Positions 1 through 8,831 of a stretch of DNA of 64,000 nucleotides are shown here, in pieces. The stretch spans positions 1 through 64,000 of the forward strand of contig JAGFNK010000243.1 of the NCBI GenBank assembly GCA_025769875.1. The letters run 5' to 3'. Positions within the stretch are counted from its first letter, which is position 1, and each line of letters opens with the position of its first letter. The DNA is from Russula earlei. Lineage: Eukaryota; Basidiomycota; Agaricomycetes; Russulales; Russulaceae. Both the position numbers and the translations under genes were made by a program. The notes under the pieces were generated by a model. The model had not been told where the DNA came from and did not search any database. It saw only the letters and a list, made by a program, of their open reading frames with translations.

Positions 1-40
1 CCTTGCTCATATCTTGTATTCACGGGGCTCATTACAATAG

Positions 41-1214
41 CTTTAAAATGGTTCGACCCTCAAGGGACAGTTTCAGATTACGAAGGGGGTCGGGATCTTG
101 ACTCGTTGGTGAATTTGTGCGCTACTCTCTTTTCGTCGTCCCACTGTACTTCTTACCCGCTTTTATCAGCATTACCAAGAAGTCGGGTATCAAGTCTAAT
201 ATCAAGCCTCCCCCTCCTCCCGCGACGGTCATCCTCGATACGCACACTTTCGACGACGTGGTCCTCGTAAGTAACTCGGATGTTCTCCCATGTGACTTTC
301 CACCCAACCTCGGAATCATATGATAGAACAAAGATCACGACACAATTATTGCGTTCACTGCGCCTTGGTGTGGCCACTGTAAAACTTTGAAGCCCACGTA
401 CGAGCAAGGTAAATCCTCTTGTCGTGTCAATGTTGCGTACATTCACACCTTCCTACAGTTGCCAAGGATTTCCTCCAGGAGACCAATGTATGTTACATCC
501 CCCGACTGGGCGTCTTTCCGGAAAGAAGTTGATATATCGTCAGTGTATCGTTGCAAACGTCGACGCCGACGCCGAGGTCAATCGCCCCCTTGCTCTCAAG
601 TACGAGATTCAATCATTCCCCACCATCAAGTTCTTCCCCAAGGGTGGCGAGCCTATCGACTACGAAGGTGGTCGTCAGGAGGCAGATTTCGTTCAATTCT
701 TGAACGAGAAGTGTGGGACTCACCGTTCTGTGGGCGGTGGCCTGAATGATCAGGTAGGTGTTAACGGTCCATGTCTCAATGCCCTGACTGACCCGTTCGC
801 CCAGGCTGGCCGTCGTTCGGAGTTTGACGAGCTCGCCAGTAAATTCGTAACTGCTACAGGCGCTGCGCGTGATGCCATCTACAAGGAAGCCTCCGTCCTG
901 GCCGCAGAAGTCGGCCCAATTGCTGCTCACTATCTTCGGGTGATGGAGAAGGTTGTCAACGGAACGGAAAATTATATCGCGAAAGAGTCAAAGCGGTATG
1001 CACATTCCTCCTTTGTCGTATAGTTTCTTGTGTCACCCATTCGATGTCGTTTCGTTTTCCATCTTATAGCCTCGCCTCCATCCTACAAAAGCGAGCACTC
1101 GCACCGGCGAAGCTTGACGAGATCCAGGTCAAGGTGAATGTCCTTGCAGCATTTGCAGTTGAGAAAGTGGTGGAAGTAGAGGACAAGATTGAGCGTGCGA
1201 TTGAGGAGTTGTAG
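41..1214 (+). CDS. Protein disulfide isomerase with ERp29 C-terminal domain (5' end outside window)
   Basis: This enzyme forms and rearranges disulfide bonds in secretory proteins in the ER lumen. Only the 3' part lies here. I place exons at 41-116, 170-266, 327-408, 459-487, 544-753, 805-995 and 1070-1214; every junction is GT-AG and keeps one frame. The first visible exon is the end of thioredoxin domain 1 (LKWFDPQGTVSDYEGGR), so its active site is upstream of the window. The second thioredoxin domain has an intact catalytic APWCGHCK followed by the cis-Pro loop SFPTIKFFPKGG. After GGLNDQAGR comes an all-helical ERp29-type C-terminal domain (about 120 residues, ending EDKIERAIEEL). This is the architecture of fungal ERp38/PDI-D proteins. 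No KDEL-like tail is visible, which is usual for this subtype. The homology call is strong; the exact splice sites are inferred. Confidence 0.93.
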
Positions 1215-1345
1215 CGTGATCCCGTGTATCTGGGCACAGCATATCGTAATATACTAGCCTTGCTCTTAGTTCCTAGGGTTTGTCTGTCTCGACTCACCGC
1301 CCTCGGCAAGAGTGTGGCGCGCCACCTCAATTCCGCTTAACCGTT

Positions 1346-2392
1346 ATGCTTCGGCCGTCTAAAGCTCGAGTCAGGAAACCTTTTCGCTCTTCACCACCAT
1401 CACCACTCAGCACTGTCACCCCATCGAGTCGAGACATGATGGCGAACACCTTTGTGCCAATTCGAGCGAAATGGTTTTCATCGGGCCAATGGATATATGC
1501 TCCGCAATCTACTTACGACATCAAGGCCCTCAACCCAACGGAGGAACCCCCTACCTCCCTCAAAGTACTTACATGGAACGTCGACTTTGCCGCGCTAAAG
1601 GCCGATCAGCGTCTTAAGGCCGCGCTGGACTACCTCCAATTCAAAGCTTTCCCTGACTACGAGGGCGGCCAACCGCCGCCTTGCCTCATCCTACTACAAG
1701 AGATCGCGTTGTGGGCGTTCGACGTACTGCTCGAGCACCCGTGGGTCCGGGAGTACTTCATCGTGGTGCCGGGGAGCCCGAGGACGGGTTGGCCGAAAGA
1801 CGGGACTTACGGGACGGTGACGCTCGTCGCGCGGAGCGTGCCCTTGGTCGGGTCGATGTGCCTGCACTTTAAGGAGAGCAAGATGGGGAGGAACGCGCTC
1901 GTGACAGACGTGGCGCTGGGAGGAGGCGCGGGGGAGGCGCGGTGGCGGGTCCTGCGGGTGATCAACACGCACCTCGAGTCGCTGCTCGAGGGCACGGCAA
2001 GGCGGGTGGTGCAGATGGGGGTGATCGCGGAGCTGCTGAGGGAGGAGAGGAGTAGGGGGGAGGAGGGAGGGTCCACGTTGGTGGGCGGGTTGGTGTGCGG
2101 GGACATGAACGCGATCGCGCCGTCGGACCAAATGCTCGCGGAACGGAACGGCCTGGTGGACGCTTGGAAGCACGCGCGTCGGGAGGGAGAGGACGGGGAC
2201 GGAGCGACGTGGGGGTATCAGCCGAGGAACCGGTACCCGCCCGGGCGGCTGGATCGCATCCTGCACACGAAGAGCGACGCTTTCGACGTCAGGGACGTGC
2301 GGAGAGTGGCGGTGATGCTGAAGATGGTCGAGGGTAATTGGATTAGCGACCACAATGCGTTGATGTGCGAGGTGGAGGCTCAACCGTGTTAA
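1346..2392 (+). CDS. Endonuclease/exonuclease/phosphatase-fold protein (TDP2-like)
   Basis: An intronless reading frame of about 348 residues with the full motif series of the EEP superfamily: LKVLTWNVDF near the start, LILLQEI (metal-binding Glu), DGTYGTVTLV, INTHLES (catalytic His), CGDMNAI (Asp/Asn), GRLDRIL and the terminal ISDHNALM (catalytic Asp-His). The family hydrolyses phosphodiester or phosphomonoester bonds with Mg2+. Among its members the layout resembles tyrosyl-DNA phosphodiesterase 2-like fungal proteins, but the substrate cannot be read from sequence. I use the ATG at 1346; the methionine pair near 1436 (MMANTF) is an equally plausible start because homology begins about there. 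GC content rises sharply across 1700-2300, giving long spurious reading frames on the other strand. It follows the PDI stop by only about 130 bases, on the same strand. Confidence 0.85.
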   Translation: MLRPSKARVRKPFRSSPPSPLSTVTPSSRDMMANTFVPIRAKWFSSGQWIYAPQSTYDIKALNPTEEPPTSLKVLTWNVDFAALKADQRLKAALDYLQFKAFPDYEGGQPPPCLILLQEIALWAFDVLLEHPWVREYFIVVPGSPRTGWPKDGTYGTVTLVARSVPLVGSMCLHFKESKMGRNALVTDVALGGGAGEARWRVLRVINTHLESLLEGTARRVVQMGVIAELLREERSRGEEGGSTLVGGLVCGDMNAIAPSDQMLAERNGLVDAWKHARREGEDGDGATWGYQPRNRYPPGRLDRILHTKSDAFDVRDVRRVAVMLKMVEGNWISDHNALMCEVEAQPC

Positions 2393-2530
2393 TGAGAGGC
2401 GGAAAAAAAAAAAAAAGATAGAAAGAAACACAACGGAGGTTGTACTACGCGCGGTCGTTGCATATTTAAATGCCGGTAATGTATAGAACGGGACAGGTCT
2501 TGATGACGATGAACAGTCTCTCACCCCTTA

Positions 2531-2710
2531 CAGTAGTTGGCCTAGCAATGGGACAGGCACCAGGCAATGGGACAACATCTGTGGATGCAGCTGGTGCTTT
2601 AATGATGGCTCTGGGTTAATCTGTCCTCTTATTTAAAATGACCAGTTTTAGGGGTTCAATCTATGATTGTCCCATCAAATTCCACTGTCCCATTGATGGA
2701 TCAACTACTG
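2531..2710. mobile_element. MITE-like element with 26-base terminal inverted repeats and TA target duplication
   Basis: A 180-base non-coding block begins CAGTAGTTG and ends CAACTACTG, and is flanked on both sides by TA (2529-2530 and 2711-2712). The terminal repeats are longer than that: both ends continue through a variable 6-base stretch into CAATGGGACA when read inward. TA duplication and CAGT-type ends fit a non-autonomous Tc1/mariner/pogo-type element. It contains no CpG dinucleotide at all, in a neighbourhood where CpG is common. No transposase is present. Confidence 0.7.
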
Positions 2711-3257
2711 TACCTGGTGGACCAAGGGATGAGACACATCTGCTCGGTACGTATTCACAAGGAGTCCCGTGGACGAGGGTGAAGAAATAAAGGAACACCT
2801 GCGGAATGATGGATTCATGTAATATGAGCGCAGGCACAGAGTTTATTTCCAAAGTCCAAAGGGTTATAAATACAGTCTCCTGATAAAGAGGAAAACATCA
2901 GCAGTCGATCGACGGAGGACTCGTCTATGGCAGGGTTGTAAGGCCCGCGTAGATGATGGCGCCATGCAACGGCCATTTCTGGCTTCGATCATTCACCGTG
3001 GCCGATAAGTTCGAGACCACTTGACCCCGATGAATTCGATTCAACAGCGACTTCCCCTGTGCCCAGGGAAGTTTCGGTGGGTGGAACGTCACATCTGCAC
3101 CAGGCGGTGTCCCAAGGCGTATTTTTCTGAGAGAGAGCATCACCAGGGGAGTTACACGGCGGCGGAGTGGGCGTAGTCGGGTCGATCCCGAGGGAGAAGC
3201 GCCGAGATGTTCGATTTTGAATTTCCGTAAACGGGTGGCGACAAATAGGCGACGCGC

Positions 3258-3265
3258 TATATAAA
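3258..3265 (+). promoter_or_regulatory. TATA box of the secreted surface protein gene
   Basis: TATATAAA lies 121 bases upstream of the ATG at 3379, followed by a pyrimidine-rich stretch typical of strongly expressed fungal genes. Position and consensus only. Confidence 0.5.
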
Positions 3266-3378
3266 CTCAACATATTCAATTCCCACAGCGCTCCATTGTT
3301 GCTGTTTTTCTCCCCCCAGCTCCGCACCGTCAACCCCTTGCCCTCTGCTGCTCCCTCGTGGGTTTGGTCGCTTTCACA

Positions 3379-4388
3379 ATGAAGTCTTACCTCTTTTCGC
3401 TCCTTTCTGCTGCTCTATTCGTGGCCGGCGTCTCTGCCCAGTTGACCGTCAATACCCCGTTAGTCCTCTCAAACCCCTCCCCCTCTTCAACCGTTTGAAC
3501 CCCTAACGCTTCCTTGTTTAGGACGAACGTGATCTCTTGTACCACTACTCAGATCACTTTCACCGGTGGCACAGGTTCGTTTCCCCCCCTTATATTCTCG
3601 TGTAGTCGATAATTGACTCCATCATCAGTAGCCCCTTACATCTTGGTACGTCTGACTCTTTAGTTTTCATAACTCGCTCTATTCACCGTCGTCATTATGT
3701 GTAGAGGTCAGTCGAGCACTTTCCTTTTCGCTATCACCATTTTTACAGTTCATTTCAGTGTCCACGCTGGTTCTGACCCTAATGGTGCACCTTTGCAAAC
3801 TTATTCCGGCATAACTGGTTCCCCCTTCGTTTGGACCGCTGATAATGTTACCTTTGCTACCGGTTAGTCCGCACGTTTGTGGCATCAGTGATTTGTGTAA
3901 TATTCTGGATCAGGGACTAGTCTCGATATCACTCTCCGTGACAGCTCCGGGTTGATCTCCCAAACCGCTCCGTTCACTATTCAGGCTGGTGGTATGTATT
4001 GACCTGCTTTGATGCATTTTTCCATATTCTCATTCAGTTCAGGCTCTACGAGTTGTTTGACCGGGTCGACACCTGCGTCCGCTTCAAGCCCTGCATCGTC
4101 ATCAGCAGGTACCGGTTCTACCTCTGCCGGATCCGCTTCTTCGTCGAGTGCTGGGAGCCCCGCTACGACGAAGCCCGCCGCTTCCTCGTACGTTCACTCA
4201 TGTCACGTGGCTATATCAGCTTTCATTAAACTAATCCATCTCTCAGCGTATCGGGCCAAAGTCAATCTTCTGCCTCTTCCCCCTCTTCCTCTACTTCTAC
4301 TCCTCGTCCAAACGGTGCGATGCCCATCAGTGTCCCCTATGGTGCGGCTGGTGTCCTCGGGGCTGTCATTGCAGCTGTATTTGCCTGA
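3379..4388 (+). CDS. Secreted Ser/Thr-rich surface protein (Kre9/Knh1-like domain, probable GPI anchor)
   Basis: The product starts with a clear signal peptide (MKSYLFSLLSAALFVAGVSA, cleaved before QLTVNTP). A compact beta-sandwich-like domain follows (SCTTTQITFTGGT, PYIL, PLQTYSGITG, FVWTADNVTFATGTSL, TLRDSSG) of the Ser-Thr-rich GPI-anchored family, then a long Ser/Ala/Thr-rich stalk and a hydrophobic C-terminus (VLGAVIAAVFA) of GPI-signal type. Likely role: cell-wall or surface protein. Exons: 3379-3458, 3522-3574, 3629-3645, 3705-3706, 3759-3862, 3914-3991, 4043-4187, 4247-4388. The fourth is only two bases (AG), needed to keep the frame between PYIL and VHAGSD. A TATA box sits 121 bases upstream. 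The family is recognised by pattern; exact function is unknown. Confidence 0.82.
3705..3706 (+). other. Two-base microexon in the secreted protein gene
   Basis: Between the exon ending in TTG at 3645 and the exon starting TGTCCAC at 3759 there are two introns of normal size: 3646-3704 (gtacgt...gtag) and 3707-3758 (gtcagt...tcag). They are separated by AG. Joining directly across 3646-3758 breaks the frame. Including AG gives Leu-Ser-Val-His-Ala-Gly in frame with both flanks. Confidence 0.65.
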
Positions 4389-6374
4389 ACCCTATGAGTT
4401 CTAAAACAGGGAGGCTTAGCCACGGAGGATCTGTCTTGGACCATATGACAGTGGACAGCTACGCGTTTCTGGATTACCTATCCTCTCCCCCCCCTTCGGC
4501 CATCTTTTCGATTTACGATTCTCATCTTCTCCCTTGACTCACAGCGAGACATTCATTTTAATACATGATATAGTGCTTTGCATCATTTGATACCGCCTAT
4601 TCGTGGCTTGCGTTGTACACGTTGCCTGTGTTATTGGTTTGTTTTAACCCATTGTCCCGACGTGTGCACTCCCCGTATGAATGCATGCAGGTCAGGCAAG
4701 AGATGACAACGTCGTCATTGCTTTCCAAAGAGTATTTCTTTGTAGCAGGATCAGCAGCGGTGCTAAGCCAATATTTCATACGGTCTATCACGATTTCGGA
4801 AGAATGACGCGCCTTAAGAAGGAAGTTGTGTTTTGGCCTAACCAACTTGAAGTACTTGTCCCTGGCCAAGTACTCGTCATAGGAACAGAAGCTGTCTGTT
4901 TGTACCGTACTGCGATAACAACGGGAAGGTTCGCCGCTTCGCTTCCACAGTCGAGGGCGGGGATTGTTAACTAATTCCATTCTCGTGCAAGGACCCATAC
5001 ACGATGGGCATCCATTCCTTGCCCGTTACGGTAAGGGTGGTGGCGCACGAACGATGTCTCTCTCTCTTTGAGCACGATGGGGTATGAGTGTGAGTGCATC
5101 CAGTGCCAGCGCCACCCGAGTGTGTCCGTCCAGTAAGGGATTCGCATGCAAAAAGAAATCTCGAAACTTTAAAGTCTCTCTGGAGGACACAATCTGCAAA
5201 ACTCTGATGCACTCTGCTGCGCTGCGAGACTCGGACTGTCCGACGGTTGCCTGGCCGCCGAAAGCCGAGTATACGCGCCGTTGTACCCCCGGGAGAGAGA
5301 AGACGACAAAATCTTCCCAACATCTCCTTGGGATGGTGCGAATTCAGGAGGTCGGGACTGGTAGACCCCGCGGACAGAAGGAGAGGTCAAGGCTGCTACA
5401 GTCGCCTGGGAAATTAATATGTGCTTGCTTTCCATCATTTCGACGGACTTGCAATCTGATTAGTTGGCGAGTGGCTCTGGCGAGGTCGCTCAACTCGACA
5501 TCGCTGCTCTCTCTCTCTCTCTTTTTCTTCCTTTGTTGGAACAACCGCGGACGGAAATGATTCTCTTGGACCAACTATAAATGTGCTACCATACCACACT
5601 GCCATCCCGCTTGTTTCCTCGGAGAAAAACATATCGTCTTTCAAGTTCGATACATTCTGGGGATTTTCGCTCGCGATGGCCCTGCCATTTTTATTCTGTC
5701 CTCGTACGGTTCACATCTGCAGGCAACTCGTTCACATCGGCCCTCGTCCATCCAGCTGACAGTTTCCCCTTGCGTCGAAATAGAGATGCCTTTCGACCAC
5801 CGCTGAATGCTTAAGGTAGATGAGGTCCCAACGGTCTCTGCTGGTCGACTGAGATCTAGGCCGTTCGATATAAGCGTCGTCAAGTGCGAATTGGTCGTGT
5901 GACCATGCCGTTGGACGTCTCGGTATGGTCCAAATGGATGAAGGCGTCCGCGGGCCAACTCCAAACATTTTTACCTACCTTTGTCCGCGTTTACGTCCGG
6001 TCATGCCGCTGCCAGTGGTTTAAGGCTCCATTTGGTTTCGTCCCTCCCCCCATCCCGGTCCCTCGTCGGTTGCTTTTATCTAACGAGCGTCCTCACTCCC
6101 GCCCCAAGCACTCTCTACTTGTTTTTTTCGTCCCTCGTTTTTCGCTCATCTGCTTCCTTGCCTCCTCTCTCTCTTCAATGTTCAGAGCCAGCTTTGGAGA
6201 CATGGACGCTCCTGTCTCCCACCGCTCTTATAATCGTACCGTCCACCCAGGTCCACGGCTGAGATATCGCAGTACGTGTCATATTCTCCGTCTTGGCCGA
6301 TTGCGTCTTGATATGGTTCCGTCTGAGAGGCGCTTTGCTTTTGAATCTATATCTCCTCCTCCCTCTGCTCACAG
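4389..6374. other. Long region without a supported gene
   Basis: Nothing recognisable in about 2 kb. A minus-strand frame at 4597-4998 (133 codons) has no domain. A CT-rich microsatellite lies near 5508-5525. The N-terminal exon(s) of the sugar transporter should lie in 5900-6370, but I could not find an exon that joins in frame. Confidence 0.5.
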
Positions 6375-8727
6375 CTTGTATCAATGGCTACGACTCATCT
6401 CTCATCAATGGTAGGAGCTGCCACATTCGTGAAACGCCTCTTTTCTTGACCACTTTTCCCCCGGCAGGGTTGCAAATTCTTCCAGCATGGCAAGGGCAGT
6501 TTCGCCAGCCACGTGGCGCTATGCTAGGCATTCTCCGTTTATCATACGCAATAAGGCAACCAACTTACCAGCCGCGGTAGGCATAGTCACGTCAGCGCAG
6601 ACGATAGGGAGCTTAGCAGTACGTCGCGACACACATGTCACCATTGCAATATCTTCAGTTGACGCGCACGGATCTTCAAGGGCCTCCCTTTCACCCCTTT
6701 TATCTCCGACAGGTTCGGGCGACGGGCAAGCCTGTTCGTAGGGGCTGTCCTGATGTTAGGCGGGGTGGCGCTACAAGCGACTGCATCAGAACTCATCCAA
6801 TTTATTGGAGCGCGAGCACTTGGTGAGGCGTACTATGTCAGGCAGAACATTTCGCGGTTCTAAGCGATGCTCCCTTCAGTTGGTGCTGGGCTCATATTCA
6901 GCACCAGCGCTGCGCCTTTATTAATCACGGAACTTGCTTACCCCACGCAGGTGAACCGTCCTGATCATATAGCCGTGAAGGTATAGCTTACGGGCTTAAT
7001 TCAGCGTGGAAAGATTACTTCGTTGTATAATTCATTATGGTACGGGGGAAGCATTGCAGGTGCGTGACGTTCGGTGTTTGCCTCGGCCTCACTCTTACGC
7101 TGTCCAGCTGCGTGGAGTTGCCTTATAGGTTACAATGCTTCTCATTCGAGTTGGTCGTGGCGAGCTCCGGTACTCGTTCAAGCCTTTGGCCCTCTTCTGC
7201 AGCTGTTATTTATTCGGTTGGTACAACATCTCTACCTCTGGGCTGCTTCTTGGCCTTGCTTACGACCCTTCGCGATAGGTTTGTTCCTGAGAGTCCTCGG
7301 TGGCTTATATCGCAAGGTTCGGTAAGCCTCCCCCACCCCCCTTTGGTCTCCGCATGGCTAACGTCAAACAATAGGAGAGAAGAGCATCACGAATCCTGGC
7401 TCGCTTCCACACCACCGGATTCGATGAACGTGATCCCTTTGTCCAGTTCGAGATGGCACGGATCCGACATGTTCTGAGAGTCGAGAAGGAAATGAACGAG
7501 GGTGCCTCGTTTTCGACTTTATTCGCAACACCAGGGAAACAGAAAGCGCATGAGGATCATCATCGGCATTGCGCTCTTCTCTCAGTGGAGGTAACGCGCT
7601 GGCTCTGTCATTCAAGGATACCATACTTATCAATGTCGTCGACACAGCGGGACCGGGTTGGCCTTGTACTACATCAAACTGGTTTTGGAAAGCATCGGGA
7701 TCACCAGTCCGAGGACGGTGGCCTTAATCAGTGGTTGGCTGCAGGCGCGTTGGCATACCCTTCAATCGATGCTGTAAGATGAAAGCTGATTTCTGCAGAT
7801 CTGGAACTTCACCGCGGCTCTAATAGGAGCTCTTCTCGTAGATAAAGTTGGTCGGAGGACGCTGTTCATAATATCTAATGCTGGGATGCTCGCAAGTCAT
7901 TGTTTTCCCGACATTCTCCACGGAGATGAACTGATGATATCGCGAAAACAGCACTTCCGCTGTGGGCTCTCACCGCGTCTCTCTCCAACACGGGTATTCC
8001 CGCATCCGCCCACGGTTCGTAGGGAAATATCAGCTTCTGATCACACGCTTCTGACGGCAGTCTTGTCCAACAGCCACAATCCCATTCATCTTCGCCTTCT
8101 ATCTCTTCTATGGTGTGGCCTATACGCCCATGATCGTCTCGTACACGTTGGAACTTCTGCCGTATTCCATCCGAGCGAAGGGGTTTGCTTTCATGGTGAT
8201 GCTGTGACCCCTTCATTCTCCCTGTTCACTAACTTTATTGCACCCAAAGAATTTGGTCGTATCGTTAGCACTCGCGCTCAGTCAGTTTGTGGATCCTTGG
8301 GCTCTCCGTGCGATCGATTGGAGATATGTGAGTCTTGCTCCCTCCCATGGGTTTCCCTGGTCTCATCGGCATCGATCGACAGTATCTCGTGTATTGCGGT
8401 TGGTTGGGCTTCGAATTGGTTTTCGTCATCGTGTTCGTGGTGGAGACCCGAGGACGGACTCTGGAGGAGACCGCGGCGCTCTTCGATGGCGAAGAAAGGC
8501 GTGGCTTCCAGGCTCGGGCGCAGACGCGCAGGACACCCGCCGTCAAATCGTTTCGATACTTGGCCACGTTCAATGGCGAGCAGGGCGGTAACGCTCTTTA
8601 CCCTGCAAAGATGGGCTCGCTTGATTACCGCGAGTTTATACAACGGCCTGAGGTCATCTTGGGGAGAGACCGGCTGGGACACACTCAGGGCAGAGGTGTA
8701 CAATTCGATTACAAAGGACGAACTTGA
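6375..8727 (+). CDS. MFS sugar transporter (lactose permease/hexose type) with one frameshift; N-terminus unresolved
   Basis: A 12-helix major facilitator of the sugar-porter family, importing a sugar across the plasma membrane. Signatures in order: CINGYDSSLING (TM1), GLQILPAWQGQF, AVGIVTSAQTIGSLAG, FISDRFGRRAS (conserved loop 2-3 RFGRR), WSWRAPVLVQAFGPLLQ, FVPESPRWLIS (PESPR), TGLALYYIKLVLESIGI, WNFTAALIGALLVDKVGRRT, IPFIFAFYLFYGVAYTPM, LPYSIRAKGFA and ETRGRTLEETAALFDG. More than ten short introns link these, all but two GT-AG; likely GC-AG introns start near 7745 and 7889. The frame breaks at the AAA at 7537-7539: the upstream frame (FATPG) and downstream frame (NRKRMRI, then FSQWSGTGL) are reconciled by one base. 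The first exon, before 6375, was not found. It is either a young pseudogene or carries a sequence error. Confidence 0.78.
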
Positions 8728-8831
8728 CTCGGACGCGTCTTGTTCTGCAGATGTATTAATTCTTTCTGCAAGTATACAAAAGGATTGTTGATATGATCAT
8801 AGATCGGGTCCGTGCATTTCGCACAAGTGTT

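Larger units (their letters stand above)
2393..3378. other. Intergenic region
   Basis: No supported gene. It holds an A-rich run (2403-2415), the inverted-repeat element at 2531-2710 and the promoter region of the secreted protein gene. Short open frames on the minus strand (2661-3333) show no domain. Confidence 0.6.

Noticed and set aside
1694..2524. 276-codon minus-strand frame opposite the EEP gene
   Set aside because: Shadow frame caused by high GC; the plus strand carries the catalytic motifs.
4597..4998. 133-codon minus-strand open frame
   Set aside because: No domain, no partner exons, and low-information composition; not enough to call a gene.
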